Source of the DNA: Pseudoalteromonas sp. 0303
Lineage (GTDB): Bacteria > Pseudomonadota > Gammaproteobacteria > Enterobacterales > Alteromonadaceae
Assembly (NCBI RefSeq): GCF_013349995.1
Contig: NZ_JABVXF010000015.1
Coordinates: 1 to 64,000, forward strand
Length of the DNA: 64,000 nt
Direction of reading: 5' to 3'
In this document: positions 9,805-20,019 of the stretch, piece by piece
Position numbering within the stretch: position 1 is the first letter of the stretch
Layout: each line of letters starts with the position of its first letter
The notes under the pieces: generated by a model
The model's input: only the letters and a program-made list of their open reading frames with translations
Databases searched by the model: none
Told to the model about the DNA's origin: nothing
Made by a program: the position numbers and the translations under genes

Positions 9805-11193
9805 TTACCTGCTCAAACGTCGCGCACGGATCTTGCGTTTTTTAATATTACCTTCAGTCAATTTACGTAACGCAGGTTTTGCAGCAGCTCGCTCAACAGC
9901 AATAAAGGCAACATTATCAAGTACGTTAATTTTACCTACCTGATGACCGGCAATTCCCTCTTTACCTGTTAATGCTCCTAAAATATCACCGGCACGAATT
10001 TTTTGCTTCTTGCCTGCATCAATCATAATAGTTGCCATGGTTGGCTTATAAGCGGGCTTTTCTAGCAAGCTAAATGGCGGAATTGGTTCAGGGTCAAAAT
10101 CACGCTCGTAGTGGTCGCCAATTTGTGCCACTTTAAATTGCTCAGCTTCACCATAAATAGAACATGCAATACCCTTTTTACTTGCTCGACCAGTACGGCC
10201 AACACGGTGTACATGGGTTTGTGGGTCATGCGCTAGGTGGTAATTCACTACCATGTCCATATCGTTGATATCTAAGCCACGCGCGGCAACATCCGTTGCA
10301 ACAAGAATACAGGCGCTTTTATTAGCAAAGCGAATTAAAGTACGCTCACGTTCACGTTGATCTAAATCACCGTGCAAGGCAACAGCACTAAACCCTTCAG
10401 CGTAAAGGTCATCACAAATCTGTTGTGTTTCAACCTTGGTGTTACAAAAAACCACACAGCTTTCTGGTTGGAACTTCAACAACAACAGCTTCAATGTGTT
10501 AAAGCGCTGTTTATTATTATCTAGCTTGTAAAAGTATTGCTTGATTGTGCTTTTTGTTTGCTCTTCTTCTACCTTAATCATTTCTGGGTTGCTAAGCACT
10601 CGCTCAGCTATCGCAGCAATTGATTTTGGATAAGTCGCACTAAACAATAATGTTTGGCGTTGGTTAGGAATGCACTCAACAATAGCATCAAGGGTATCTT
10701 GGAAGCCCATATCTAGCATTTGATCAGCTTCATCTAACACTAGGGTCTCGACATCATCTAAACGCAATGTGCCTTTGCGAATATGGTCATCAACACGACC
10801 TGGAGTACCAACGATAATATGCGCACCATGCTCTAATGAGCCAATTTGTGGACCAATAGAGACACCACCACATAAAGTTAAAACTTTAATGTTATGAATA
10901 CCACGGGCAAGCTTACGAACTTCTTCAGCTACCTGCTCTGCTAACTCTCGGGTTGGACATAAAATGAGAGACTGAATACGAAAGCGTTTCACATTTAACT
11001 TAGCCAGCACACCTAAACTAAATGCAGCCGTTTTACCCGACCCCGTTTTGGCTTGGGCAATAATATCTTTGCCTTGCAAGATCACTGGCAAACTTTGCGC
11101 TTGCACTGGCGTCATTTGCGTATAACCTAAAGTTGATAAGTTATCGGTTAACTCTCGCGGCAAAGCCAAAGATGAAAAAGCAGTAGCAGTCAC
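9805..11193 (-). CDS. dbpA: ATP-dependent RNA helicase DbpA
   Basis: DEAD-box helicase for late 50S ribosome assembly, activated by hairpin 92 of 23S rRNA. Motifs include AKTGSGKTAAF, PTRELAEQ, TPGRVDDH, DEADQMLDMGF, SAT and HRVGRTGRA. The last 75 residues match the DbpA-specific RNA-binding domain, with the diagnostic string KIRAGDILGALTGKEGI. I chose GTG 11193 (VTATAFSSLALP) because it has GGA seven bases upstream and aligns with the E. coli N-terminus. ATG 11226 is also in frame (473 residues) but has its SD-like bases touching the codon. Confidence 0.92.
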   Translation of the reverse strand: MTATAFSSLALPRELTDNLSTLGYTQMTPVQAQSLPVILQGKDIIAQAKTGSGKTAAFSLGVLAKLNVKRFRIQSLILCPTRELAEQVAEEVRKLARGIHNIKVLTLCGGVSIGPQIGSLEHGAHIIVGTPGRVDDHIRKGTLRLDDVETLVLDEADQMLDMGFQDTLDAIVECIPNQRQTLLFSATYPKSIAAIAERVLSNPEMIKVEEEQTKSTIKQYFYKLDNNKQRFNTLKLLLLKFQPESCVVFCNTKVETQQICDDLYAEGFSAVALHGDLDQRERERTLIRFANKSACILVATDVAARGLDINDMDMVVNYHLAHDPQTHVHRVGRTGRASKKGIACSIYGEAEQFKVAQIGDHYERDFDPEPIPPFSLLEKPAYKPTMATIMIDAGKKQKIRAGDILGALTGKEGIAGHQVGKINVLDNVAFIAVERAAAKPALRKLTEGNIKKRKIRARRLSR

Positions 11194-11380
11194 AGTAATA
11201 TTCCAAACTTGATAATTGAGGGACATCCTCGAAGATGCTGTGGATCATAGCAGAGAATGTGCTGTTTCTCTAAACGAAAACACTGTTCAGCATATTTAAT
11301 TCATATTTGCTTACAGTTTGCTGCTTTCTAACTCTCTGCATTTGTTCTAGTTTATTGATAGCAACCTTCAGGAAGAAACT

Positions 11381-12337
11381 ATGCTTCTATTTAATACCGC
11401 TGCAGCTGATGTTTTCTATAAAAAACAAAAAACGTGCCCTCACTGTCATAGTGAACATTATTCTTTAAGCAATCACAGTAAAGTTTTGCGCTTTACTATT
11501 TTGCCAATCATGCCACTTTCTATTAATTATCAAAGACAATGTGATGACTGTGGCTATGTTACTCCTGCACCTTGGTATTCATTGCCCGTCTTAGAGTTAG
11601 CGTCGTTCATAAAATACTTTATTGGTCTATTCATTATCGTTTACCTATTAACAAATGCATTAATCGGTGCGAATGAACAAACTGAAAATGAGCAAAATTA
11701 CTTAAACGAGCCAAAGTTATTTGATACCTATTTTGTCTATTCAGATAAATTTACTGGCAAACCAAAGCGTATAAACAACTTAAAAGTAGCTCAGCTCGTT
11801 GAATTCGATGACAAGGACATGACTTTTAGAGTTGCTAACTACACTTACAAATACAATAAAGACATCGAAATTGCCATGCGTACCAGCATGCTAGTTCAAG
11901 ATGATTACTTTTCTAGTAAAACCCTGACTTTCAGTAAGTCACAAATAAAGCAGCTTTATGATGAAGGCAGCATTTATAAAATTATGCGACCTGAGCTTTA
12001 TAGTTTATTTGGTGGTTTTGTTATGCACCCCCCTAGACCTAAGCCTTTATATACGGGCGTTAAGCTCGATAAACATAATCAGGAAGGGATTACTTACTTC
12101 AAAGATGGCTTATACGAGGAAGCGTTGAAAAGTTTTACTCTGTCTGCGGAAGATGGTTATGCATGGGGGCAGTTAAATTTGGGTCAGATGTATCGTGATG
12201 GCCAAGGGACAGAAGTGAATAACGAAAAAGCAGCTTACTGGCTCAACAAAGCTACCTTACAAGGGAATCCTAAAGCAAAGATTGAGCTCGCAGAGCTATG
12301 CTTGAGCTACGATTGTAGTAAATTGAATACTCAATAA
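11381..12337 (+). CDS. Zinc-ribbon, single-helix membrane protein with Sel1-like repeats
   Basis: 318 residues, function unknown. Visible parts: an N-terminal zinc-ribbon with two cysteine pairs (CPHC about 19-22 and CDDC about 54-57), one membrane helix (about 77-95), a polar middle region with no recognised fold, and a C-terminal pair of Sel1/TPR-type repeats (EGITYFKDGLYEEALKSF, and AWGQLNLGQMYRDGQGTEV followed by KAAYWLNKA). It would be a tail-facing adaptor protein at the membrane. AGGAAG precedes the ATG. It is divergent from dbpA and convergent with the S9 peptidase. Confidence 0.65.
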   Translation: MLLFNTAAADVFYKKQKTCPHCHSEHYSLSNHSKVLRFTILPIMPLSINYQRQCDDCGYVTPAPWYSLPVLELASFIKYFIGLFIIVYLLTNALIGANEQTENEQNYLNEPKLFDTYFVYSDKFTGKPKRINNLKVAQLVEFDDKDMTFRVANYTYKYNKDIEIAMRTSMLVQDDYFSSKTLTFSKSQIKQLYDEGSIYKIMRPELYSLFGGFVMHPPRPKPLYTGVKLDKHNQEGITYFKDGLYEEALKSFTLSAEDGYAWGQLNLGQMYRDGQGTEVNNEKAAYWLNKATLQGNPKAKIELAELCLSYDCSKLNTQ

Positions 12338-12454
12338 TCTATTACCCATAAATATCACACATAAGAAACCAGCCAAATTATATGGTTCTCACTATTTACT
12401 TTGAATTTGTTATGTTATAACATTTTTGTAGTGGCGTAGTATTTATACTCTTTT

Positions 12455-12618
12455 AAAGCCGAGTTACTCTCTCTGCTCTGCTTTTGAGATTACGCAGCCT
12501 GATGAAAGAATCATCTTTTGAGTTTGTATAACTTGAAGGAAGACCTTGCACACTAGCACGCTTACGTTCCCGTGCTAAATCCTTGCCGGCGAGCTTGCTC
12601 GCCGGCACTTTTCTTTTA
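12455..12618 (+). ncRNA. Candidate structured small RNA
   Basis: This stretch between two convergent genes holds three successive hairpins: GATGA/TCATC (12501-12515, followed by TTTT), TAGCACG/CGTGCTA (12554-12577) and a strong 10-bp terminator stem (12584-12607). A TATACT box lies at 12444-12449 but has no good -35 at 17 bp. No ORF of note is present. Alternatively this is only the 3' untranslated region of the upstream gene. Confidence 0.25.
12584..12618 (+). terminator. Strong intrinsic terminator
   Basis: The stem TGCCGGCGAG/CTCGCCGGCA (12584-12593/12598-12607) has a CTTG loop and is followed by CTTTTCTTTT on the plus strand. It ends at the stop codon of the convergent S9 peptidase gene. 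The minus strand lacks a T run, so it acts mainly on plus-strand transcripts. Confidence 0.75.
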
Positions 12619-14574
12619 AAGCTTTAAATGATCATCTAAGAAAGCCAATACTTTTTTATAGTAAAGAGTTCGGTGCTCTTCTTTATAAAAACCGTGGCCT
12701 TCATCATCTAGAATAGTGATTTCATATGGGTGCTTAGCTTTTTTCAACGCTGCTTCTAATGATTCTGCTTGCTCAATTGGAGCTCGTTCGTCTTCACCAC
12801 CATGCACAATAAGCACAGGTGCTTTTAGCTTATCGACATTATAAGCAGGCGAGAATGCTTTTAGTTCTGCCTCATCAGTACCAATCACTGTTTTAAGGTA
12901 ATTAATACCATAGCTTCGGGCTTGCGTGTCACCTTCTTCATACATAAGAGGCAAGTCGTAAACCCCCATCAGGCCAATTGCGCATTTGAACATATCCGGC
13001 TCGATAATCGCGCTTTGTAGTGCTGAGTAACCACCGAAGCTGGTTCCCATAATACAAATATTATCTTTATCAACTGTGCCGTCATTAATTAATAATTTCA
13101 CACCATCAATAATATCGTGTTGAATATTTTGCCCCCACTGGCGATAGCCAGCTTCTTGGAAGTTCATACCAAACCCTTCCGAACCTCGAAAGTTAACCTT
13201 TAATACCGCCATACCTTTATTGGCTAACATTTGTACTTCTGGATCGTAGCCCCAGTTATCACGTGCAATTGGGCCACCATGTGGCATAACAACTAAAGGT
13301 AAGTTTTTCTCAGCTTTACCATTTGGCACAGTTAAATAAGCAAGAATTGTTAGACCATCGCGGCTTTTAAAACGCAGTGGTGTGGTTTGCGCCATATCAT
13401 CTTGGTTTATCCAACCACGTGCAGAAAATAGCACTCTTAACTTATTCTTCTTTGCGTCATACAGATAATATTGCCCAGGGTTGATATCGCTCGATGCGAA
13501 AATAATATTTTTTGAATCGTCTTCTGTACTGCTGACTAGCTGTACTTGACTGCCTGGCAGTGCGCCCAATAAATCTTTAAGACGCTGTGATTTAGGCGAA
13601 TTGCTATCAACAAACGCATAGCTTGGGTAGTCAGCCTCAGTTTCTATTGCAAATAACTCTTTAGAGATTTCATCAACCCAAATATGCGACGGCGAAACAT
13701 GCTTATCTTGAAAGATTTTCGTCACTTCTTTGGTTTTTAGGTTAATTTTAATAAGGCTTTCTGCTTCTCCACCTTTTGATGCAGTGGCATAGACAGACTC
13801 ACCAGATTTATCAAACGCCTTTAATGAGATATCGGTGTAATTAATACCTTCTAAATCAAGCTCTTTCCAAAAACCGCCTTCAGGCTCTCGCACATGAATT
13901 GTCGCATTGAGGTAATCGTCACTTGATACAGCGATACGAACATTGCCATCATGGTCTGTTAAAAAACGTCCCATAGGTGCAGGTGATCGCGTAATTAGGG
14001 TGCGCAGACCGCGATAAACATCGACTTCATATACAACGGTAGTTGGTTCATTGGTTGCAGTCCATGGGTAAGTGACAACCAAAACTTTTTTATCATCATG
14101 AAGTAAGGGATCTAAAAGGTATGACGTTCCTTGAACTGGTGTTTGCTTTTTTAACCGAGTACCAGTTTGCTGTTCACCATGATAACCAATTACGTATGCG
14201 CCACGGCTACCATCGACGTTCACGGCAAATAACTCACCATAATAAATAGGGGTATTTTGCCAACCTTTTAAATACTCTTTTTCAAGAATAACTCGTTCAT
14301 TGTTAACCCAATGGTATTCGCCAACCTGTGCATTACCCGGAAAAGCAACCGCATGGGTCACTGCAAACTTGGTTGTATCAACAATGATGAGTGAATTCTT
14401 ACCTTCGTGCTTTTTAATAGCTGCGACATAATTGCCATCAGGAGAGATGGTTACACGACTAAAGTCATTACCTTTACTAAAATCTTCTACAGATAATTTT
14501 GCAGATTTAGCGAAGCTGGTAAATGACAGCGTAAATAACGCTAGCCCCAGCATAAAAGTGAGGTATCGAGACAT
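12616..14574 (-). CDS. Secreted S9 family (acylaminoacyl/dipeptidyl) peptidase
   Basis: Serine peptidase that trims N-terminal dipeptides or acyl residues from short peptides. I chose ATG 14574 (652 residues), which has GGAG six bases upstream; ATG 14586 is in frame but lacks a site. A signal peptide covers 1-22 (FMLGLALFTLSFTSFA). The N-terminal two-thirds is a beta-propeller with repeated SPDG/DKSGE strands. The C-terminal alpha/beta-hydrolase domain begins near 400 with PHGGP (oxyanion region), Ser512 in GTSFGGYS, Asp in HGGEDERAP and His in DDEGHGF. Likely periplasmic and used in peptide nutrition. Confidence 0.85.
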   Translation of the reverse strand: MSRYLTFMLGLALFTLSFTSFAKSAKLSVEDFSKGNDFSRVTISPDGNYVAAIKKHEGKNSLIIVDTTKFAVTHAVAFPGNAQVGEYHWVNNERVILEKEYLKGWQNTPIYYGELFAVNVDGSRGAYVIGYHGEQQTGTRLKKQTPVQGTSYLLDPLLHDDKKVLVVTYPWTATNEPTTVVYEVDVYRGLRTLITRSPAPMGRFLTDHDGNVRIAVSSDDYLNATIHVREPEGGFWKELDLEGINYTDISLKAFDKSGESVYATASKGGEAESLIKINLKTKEVTKIFQDKHVSPSHIWVDEISKELFAIETEADYPSYAFVDSNSPKSQRLKDLLGALPGSQVQLVSSTEDDSKNIIFASSDINPGQYYLYDAKKNKLRVLFSARGWINQDDMAQTTPLRFKSRDGLTILAYLTVPNGKAEKNLPLVVMPHGGPIARDNWGYDPEVQMLANKGMAVLKVNFRGSEGFGMNFQEAGYRQWGQNIQHDIIDGVKLLINDGTVDKDNICIMGTSFGGYSALQSAIIEPDMFKCAIGLMGVYDLPLMYEEGDTQARSYGINYLKTVIGTDEAELKAFSPAYNVDKLKAPVLIVHGGEDERAPIEQAESLEAALKKAKHPYEITILDDEGHGFYKEEHRTLYYKKVLAFLDDHLKL

Positions 14575-14683
14575 GATTAACTCCATTTAACGATTTAATT
14601 GTTATATTTAGCTGAACAATGTTAAAGCAAAGACCCTGTATTTACTATAAAAACCTAACAAATAAGGGCCTATTTAATACTTT

Positions 14684-15589
14684 CTAACGACGAATTTTAT
14701 GCCCAAACTCAACTACTAACACAACGATAATTCCGGCTACAACGCCTAATAATCCATCAAATATAATCGGCGTAGCCAGCTCACCTGTTTTACCAAGTAA
14801 ACCCGTTACAAACTCAGCGCTACCCTGTTGGGCGTGATGCAAAACGGGGATGCCATGTACCAATATGCCTCCGCCAACTAAAAACATAGCAACCGTTCCT
14901 GCAAAGGCTAAAAAGCGCATTAACTTAGGCGCTGCAGCAAGTAAAAACTTACCTACTAGCTCTTTAAACTTACCGCCACTTTGCTGCGCTTTTTGCAGTA
15001 AATACAAACCAGCATCATCAAGTTTAACAATCCCGGCAACTAACCCATACACGCCAATGGTCATAATAATTGCGATTACACTGAGCACTAAAGCTTGATT
15101 CACCAGTGTTGCGCCAGCAACCGTGCCTAGCGTTATCACGATAATTTCTGCAGAGAGGATAAAATCAGTGCGGATCGCCCCTTTCACTTTTTGCTTTTCG
15201 TATTCTTGTAAGTCTTGTTGTTCAGCCAGAGTTTCATCTTCTTGTTGAGCATGACCAAACAGCTTTTCGATAATTTTCTCTGCACCTTCAAAGCACAAAA
15301 ACAGCCCGCCAACCATTAACAGCGGAGTAATTAACCAAGGCAACCAAACACTAATCAATAATGCTGCGGGCACTAAGATGGCTTTGTTAATAAACGAGCC
15401 TTTTGCCACAGCCCAAACTACAGGCAACTCTCTATCGGCAGTTACCCCTGTGACTTGCTGAGCATTAAGAGCTAGGTCATCACCTAACACCCCTGCTGTT
15501 TTTTTTGTTGCGACTTTACTCATCGTCGCAATATCGTCTAAAAGTGTTGTAATATCATCAAGTAAGGTTAGTAAATTAGTGCCTGCCAT
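14684..15589 (-). CDS. yedI: DUF808 (YedI) family inner-membrane protein
   Basis: 301 residues from ATG 15589, which has AAGGA five bases upstream. The frame is open 93 bases further upstream, but E. coli YedI starts with the same MAG..LLTLLDDI segment. The family-specific strings KKTAGVLGDDLALNAQQVTG and LPVVWAVAKGSFINK are present. Several hydrophobic helices follow (about 70-95, 135-200, 215-245, 275-295). The biochemical role of the family is not established. Divergent from a small lipoprotein gene. Confidence 0.85.
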   Translation of the reverse strand: MAGTNLLTLLDDITTLLDDIATMSKVATKKTAGVLGDDLALNAQQVTGVTADRELPVVWAVAKGSFINKAILVPAALLISVWLPWLITPLLMVGGLFLCFEGAEKIIEKLFGHAQQEDETLAEQQDLQEYEKQKVKGAIRTDFILSAEIIVITLGTVAGATLVNQALVLSVIAIIMTIGVYGLVAGIVKLDDAGLYLLQKAQQSGGKFKELVGKFLLAAAPKLMRFLAFAGTVAMFLVGGGILVHGIPVLHHAQQGSAEFVTGLLGKTGELATPIIFDGLLGVVAGIIVVLVVEFGHKIRR

Positions 15590-15702
15590 GGTAGTTCCTT
15601 GCCCATTAAATACACTATCAACATAACTTATCCTACCATTTTCACCAACGGTTAATTTTTCTTTGTTAGGCTTATAGCTCATTCAAAAATAGAGGTGTTT
15701 CT

Positions 15703-15990
15703 ATGATTAAACCACTTCTCTCAGGGCTCGCATTAGTTACCTTGTGCGCGTGTGCTGAGCAAAGTGCACCGAGCAATTATCAGTGCGATGAAACGCTTAG
15801 CGCCAGTATTGTTGAATACAATGATGAGGAAGCAAGACTGACATTTAAGGAAAGTGAATTTTTACTCAATCGCCAAGTAAGCGGCTCAGGGGTTAAATAC
15901 AGTGCCGATAATGTGCTGTTTTGGTCAAAAGGCGATGAAGCCATGTTGATTTTAAAAGGTAAAAAGTACCAATGTAGCTTAACTCAGTAA
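15703..15990 (+). CDS. Small lipoprotein with MliC-like domain
   Basis: 95 residues. The signal sequence ends in a lipobox (LCAC, lipidated Cys near 17), so it is probably a periplasm-facing lipoprotein. The rest resembles the MliC fold, which inhibits C-type lysozyme: YQCDETLSASIVEY, a middle SGVKYSADNVLFWSKGDEAML segment with the typical W-x-KG-x-A pattern, and a C-terminal Cys that can pair with the Cys near 28. A role in protecting the cell wall from lysozyme is inferred from the family. Confidence 0.7.
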   Translation: MIKPLLSGLALVTLCACAEQSAPSNYQCDETLSASIVEYNDEEARLTFKESEFLLNRQVSGSGVKYSADNVLFWSKGDEAMLILKGKKYQCSLTQ

Positions 15991-16075
15991 TAGCAAAAGC
16001 TTTCGTGGCTAAATTAGCTTAATCAGTGGTTTTGAGTATAATAGCGACAGTTTATTCAGCGTTTAAGCGGCTATA

Positions 16076-17542
16076 ATGAAATATAAAGATCTTCGCGAAT
16101 TTATCGAGTTATTAGAACAAAAAGGTGAATTAAAACGGATCAAACAAGAAATTGATCCTTACCTTGAAATGACCGAAATTGCCGACCGCACGTTACGTGC
16201 CGAGGGCCCTGCTCTGTTATTCGAAAACCCTAAAGGCCACACTATTCCGGTTCTTGCCAACCTTTTTGGTACGCCTAAGCGTGTTGCAATGGGCATGGGT
16301 CAAGATGATGTTAGTGAACTGCGCGAAGTGGGTAAGTTATTAGCTTTTCTAAAAGAACCTGAGCCACCTAAAGGCATTAAAGAGGCACTAGGGCAAATCC
16401 CAGTATTCAAACAAGTACTGAATATGCCAGCTAAAGAAGTAAAAAAAGCGCCTTGTCAGCAAGTTATACTTGAAGGCGATGATGTTGACTTAACTAAGCT
16501 GCCTATCCAACATTGCTGGCCGGGTGATGCTGCTCCCTTGATCACATGGGGTCTAACGGTTACCAAAGGGCCTTATAAAAAGCGCCAAAACTTAGGCATT
16601 TACCGTCAACAGCTATTGGGTAAAAACAAAATTATCATGCGTTGGCTATCGCACCGCGGTGGTGCATTAGATTTTCGTGAATGGTGTAAAGAGCACCCAG
16701 GCGAACCTTACCCTGTATCTGTCGCATTAGGTGCCGATCCTGCGACAATCCTAGGCGCTGTAACACCAGTACCAGACACCCTAAGCGAATATGCGTTTGC
16801 TGGTTTACTACGCGGTAGTAAAACTGAAGTTGTTAAATCGGTTTCAAATGACCTACAAGTGCCTGCTACCGCAGAGTTCGTGCTTGAAGGTTATATTATG
16901 CAGGGTGAAACAGCACCAGAAGGCCCTTATGGCGATCACACAGGTTACTATAACGAAGTAGACGAGTTTCCGGTGATGACGGTGACTCACATTACACATC
17001 GTGAAAACCCAATTTATCACAGCACTTACACAGGCCGTCCACCAGATGAGCCAGCAGTACTCGGGGTTGCTTTGAACGAAGTGTTCGTGCCAATTCTGCA
17101 AAAGCAATTCCCGGAAATTGTAGATTTTTACCTACCACCTGAAGGCTGTTCATACCGTATGGCTGTGGTCACGATGAAAAAACAATATCCAGGTCATGCC
17201 AAGCGCGTGATGATGGGGGTGTGGTCTTTCTTGCGTCAATTCATGTATACCAAGTTCGTGATTGTTTGCGATGATGATGTAAACGCACGCGATTGGAACG
17301 ACGTGATCTGGGCAATTACCACGCGTATGGACCCTGCTCGCGATACGACGATGATCGAAAACACGCCAATTGATTATTTAGATTTTGCATCACCAGTTTC
17401 TGGCCTTGGCTCAAAAATGGGCATGGATGCAACCAATAAATGGCCAGGCGAAACAGATCGTGAATGGGGTGAGCCCATTGTCATGGATCCAAAAATCAAA
17501 GAACGTGTTGATGAATTATGGGACAGCTTAGATATTCTCTAG
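16076..17542 (+). CDS. ubiD: 4-hydroxy-3-polyprenylbenzoate decarboxylase UbiD
   Basis: Prenylated-FMN-dependent decarboxylase in ubiquinone biosynthesis; it needs the prenyltransferase UbiX, which is not in this window. The 488 residues match the E. coli enzyme in length. Conserved parts include [15 protein letters not shown] N-terminus, [21 protein letters not shown] (cofactor-binding), the acid-rich [11 protein letters not shown] motif (about 282-292, containing the catalytic Glu) and the C-terminal [22 protein letters not shown] at 16037-16042 lies 33 bp before the ATG. It precedes fre, as in E. coli. Confidence 0.96.
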   Translation: MKYKDLREFIELLEQKGELKRIKQEIDPYLEMTEIADRTLRAEGPALLFENPKGHTIPVLANLFGTPKRVAMGMGQDDVSELREVGKLLAFLKEPEPPKGIKEALGQIPVFKQVLNMPAKEVKKAPCQQVILEGDDVDLTKLPIQHCWPGDAAPLITWGLTVTKGPYKKRQNLGIYRQQLLGKNKIIMRWLSHRGGALDFREWCKEHPGEPYPVSVALGADPATILGAVTPVPDTLSEYAFAGLLRGSKTEVVKSVSNDLQVPATAEFVLEGYIMQGETAPEGPYGDHTGYYNEVDEFPVMTVTHITHRENPIYHSTYTGRPPDEPAVLGVALNEVFVPILQKQFPEIVDFYLPPEGCSYRMAVVTMKKQYPGHAKRVMMGVWSFLRQFMYTKFVIVCDDDVNARDWNDVIWAITTRMDPARDTTMIENTPIDYLDFASPVSGLGSKMGMDATNKWPGETDREWGEPIVMDPKIKERVDELWDSLDIL

Positions 17543-17629
17543 GCTGTGTCTATGTTAAACTGCTCAAAATTTAACGGTTATGAGTGCGATTCATAACCGA
17601 ATTTGCTTCTGTGCTTATAAAGGTAAACT

Positions 17630-18343
17630 ATGCAAACACTACTCGCTGACGTTGTTGCGATCAGCCCGCTTACAGACCACGTACATAAGGTCATTTTGAA
17701 ACCACAGCAACCTGTGTCATTCGAGGCAGGCCAATATATGCAACTAGTATTAGGCGAAAAAGATAAGCGTGCCTTTTCTATTGCAAGCCGCCCGTCGCAA
17801 ACTGAACAGATTGAACTACACATTGGTGCCGCGGGTGCTGATTCGTATGCAATGCAAGCGCTTGACCATTTACGTCAAGCTCATACAGAGCAACAGCAAG
17901 TTAATGTTGAAGTGGGCTTAGGTGTATCACAGTTGCGAGTTGAGGGTGAGCGCCCAATTATTCTACTTGCTGGCGGTACAGGTTTTTCTTATGCCAAATC
18001 AATGGCTGATCACCTTGCTGAAATCGGCTGTGAGCGTCCTGTATTATTTTACTGGGGTGTACGTGAGCAAGCTGCACTTTATGCTCATGATGAAATGCAA
18101 GCATGGGCAAACAGCAACCCACATTTCCAATACATTCCAGTAGTTGAAAATGCGCCGCAAAGCTGGAATGGCAAAACCGGTTACGTCCACAAGGCTGTTA
18201 TGGAAGATATCGTGTCTTTAGAACCATATGATATATACATGGCAGGCCGCTTCGACATGATTGGCGTGGTTCGCGATGATTTTATTAATCATGGTGCGGT
18301 ACGTGAGAACATGTTCGCCGATGCATTTGCATTCATTAAATAA
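17630..18343 (+). CDS. fre: NAD(P)H-flavin reductase
   Basis: Reduces free FMN, FAD and riboflavin with NAD(P)H; ferredoxin-NADP reductase superfamily. 237 residues: the flavin-binding beta-barrel has RAFSIASRPS (about 47-56), and the nucleotide-binding half has LLAGGTGFSYAKSM (about 108-121), FYWGVRE and the terminal DMIGVVRDDF, all standard for Fre/LuxG. AAAGG is six bases before the ATG. An 87-bp gap after ubiD contains an inverted repeat (17574-17598, CGGTTATGA arms). A separate role in supplying reduced flavin is expected. Confidence 0.93.
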   Translation: MQTLLADVVAISPLTDHVHKVILKPQQPVSFEAGQYMQLVLGEKDKRAFSIASRPSQTEQIELHIGAAGADSYAMQALDHLRQAHTEQQQVNVEVGLGVSQLRVEGERPIILLAGGTGFSYAKSMADHLAEIGCERPVLFYWGVREQAALYAHDEMQAWANSNPHFQYIPVVENAPQSWNGKTGYVHKAVMEDIVSLEPYDIYMAGRFDMIGVVRDDFINHGAVRENMFADAFAFIK

Positions 18344-18365
18344 CTAACTCATACCGGTTATTTTT

Positions 18366-18392
18366 AAGGCATCCAATTGGATGCCTTTTTTA
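18366..18392 (+). terminator. Intrinsic terminator after fre
   Basis: The stem AAGGCATCC/GGATGCCTT with an AATT loop is followed by six T residues. It lies 23 nt after the fre stop codon. Confidence 0.88.
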
Positions 18393-18488
18393 TTTGTTTT
18401 ACCTATCGCCTTAATCCGTCTAAACGATTTCACAAACTGCATTTCCTTGACCATACTCTGATTAGAATAACGATGGGGAGAGACCCAA

Positions 18489-18905
18489 ATGCTAAATACA
18501 AAAGTACAAGACTTTATGCAACGTAAGTTGCCACACATTACGCCTGAAACTGAAATGACCACCGCGATTAGCGAGCTGCAAAAGTTTAAATTACTAGGCG
18601 CACCTGTATTTGATGACAACAAAAGCCTAGTTGGCTTTATTTCTGAACAAGAGCTGCTGCAACCGCTCATGCAAAACAGTTATTTCTGTGATGGTGTAGT
18701 GAAGGTAAAACAGCTAATGCGCACCGATGTTGTTACCGTGAGTAGCGATCAAAACATCATTGAGCTGGCTGATGGCATGCAAACTGGAAAGCCAAAAAAC
18801 TACCCAGTTATTGAAGATGGTAAGGTTGTTGGCATGATCAGCCGGGGAGACGTGCTCAAGGCATTGTATGAAAACTATGTCTCATGCCAAGAGCACCAAG
18901 TGTAA
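18489..18905 (+). CDS. Stand-alone CBS-domain pair protein
   Basis: 138 residues made almost only of two CBS motifs (about 8-60 and 72-130), the usual adenine-nucleotide-binding Bateman module. Signature strings are LGAPVFDDNKSLVGFISEQEL and NYPVIEDGKVVGMISRGDVL. No effector domain is attached, so it probably binds AMP/ATP-type ligands and regulates a partner protein that cannot be named from sequence. GGGGAGAG precedes the ATG. Convergent with add, only 9 bp apart. Confidence 0.85.
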   Translation: MLNTKVQDFMQRKLPHITPETEMTTAISELQKFKLLGAPVFDDNKSLVGFISEQELLQPLMQNSYFCDGVVKVKQLMRTDVVTVSSDQNIIELADGMQTGKPKNYPVIEDGKVVGMISRGDVLKALYENYVSCQEHQV

Positions 18906-18914
18906 GTTAGCTGC

Positions 18915-19916
18915 TTAACGATTAACAGCTAACTGTTTTAAAGCAGCTTTATCTGCATCGCTTAAATAAGCAATTTCAAGCGCATTAGCTTGCGCTTTTT
19001 CCATATCGGCTTGGCTTAAGCCTGCCGCAGGTGCTGCTACTTGATACTCATACGCTATTTCAATACCTTCAACTGCTGGATCATCAGTATTAATTGATGC
19101 CAAAATACCATGATCTAAGAAGGTTTTTAACGGGTGTTTTGCAAGCTCAGCAACAGTACTGGTTTGAATGTTACTGGTTAAGCAAGACTCAATACCAATG
19201 CGCTTATCACGTAAGTAATCCATTAGAGCAGCATCTTCAATCGCTTTTACACCATGACCAATACGCGTTGCACCAAGCTCGTTAATTGCTTGCCAAATAC
19301 TTTCGCTACCGCGTGCTTCACCAGCGTGAATAGTAGCAGCTAAGTATGCATCGTGAACTTGCTTAAAGTGATCAACAAATAACTCACCCGGGAAACCAAT
19401 TTCATCGCCAGCTAAATCAACCGCTACTAAATCATTTTTAAAAGCAAGTAGCGCATCAAGCTCTTGCTGACAGATTTTGGTGCCATATGTACGCGACATG
19501 ATGCCGATTAAGTTAGCTTTAATTGGCGCGTTTTGGCACGCACTTTTTACACCATCAACCACCGCTTCGACAACTCCTTGCGGGTGTAAGCCTTGGCTTT
19601 GCGCCATATAATATGGACTAAAACGAAGCTCAACGTAATCGAGGTTTTGGGCAATCGCATCTTCAACGTTTTCGATAGCAATACGACGACAAGCATCGTA
19701 ATCACCCAGTACTTTTACACCCCAATCAAGTTTTTGTAAAAATGCCACTAAATTTGGTTCAGGGTCGATAACCTGTACGTGCGGAATAAGCGCTTCAATG
19801 TTGTCAGCAGGTAATTCAAGATTAAACTGACGACCAAGGTCTAAGATCGTTTGTGGGCGAACATTACCATCTAGATGACGGTGAATATCAAGCAAAGGGA
19901 GTTTGTTATTGATCAT
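18915..19916 (-). CDS. add: Adenosine deaminase
   Basis: Zn-dependent conversion of adenosine and deoxyadenosine to inosine forms in purine salvage. From ATG 19916 it has 333 residues, as in E. coli Add; a GTG three codons earlier is open but has no binding site. Metal ligands and active site are visible: DIHRHLDGN (about 11-19), TIHAGEA (about 195), IGHGVKAI (about 219) and SINTDDPAV (about 276). [12 protein letters not shown] is also diagnostic. Confidence 0.96.
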   Translation of the reverse strand: MINNKLPLLDIHRHLDGNVRPQTILDLGRQFNLELPADNIEALIPHVQVIDPEPNLVAFLQKLDWGVKVLGDYDACRRIAIENVEDAIAQNLDYVELRFSPYYMAQSQGLHPQGVVEAVVDGVKSACQNAPIKANLIGIMSRTYGTKICQQELDALLAFKNDLVAVDLAGDEIGFPGELFVDHFKQVHDAYLAATIHAGEARGSESIWQAINELGATRIGHGVKAIEDAALMDYLRDKRIGIESCLTSNIQTSTVAELAKHPLKTFLDHGILASINTDDPAVEGIEIAYEYQVAAPAAGLSQADMEKAQANALEIAYLSDADKAALKQLAVNR

Positions 19917-20019
19917 AATTAGCACTCAGGTTCAGTAAATTTGCGCGGATCATACGTACCCACGGCGATATTTCAAGTTTAGATGATTTTATTTACTTTT
20001 TTGAGGTCAAATGTCTGCT

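Noticed and set aside
18905..18934. AGTTAGCTG inverted repeat as a terminator between the CBS gene and add
   Set aside because: It lacks a clear T run on either strand and lies partly inside add; too weak to call.
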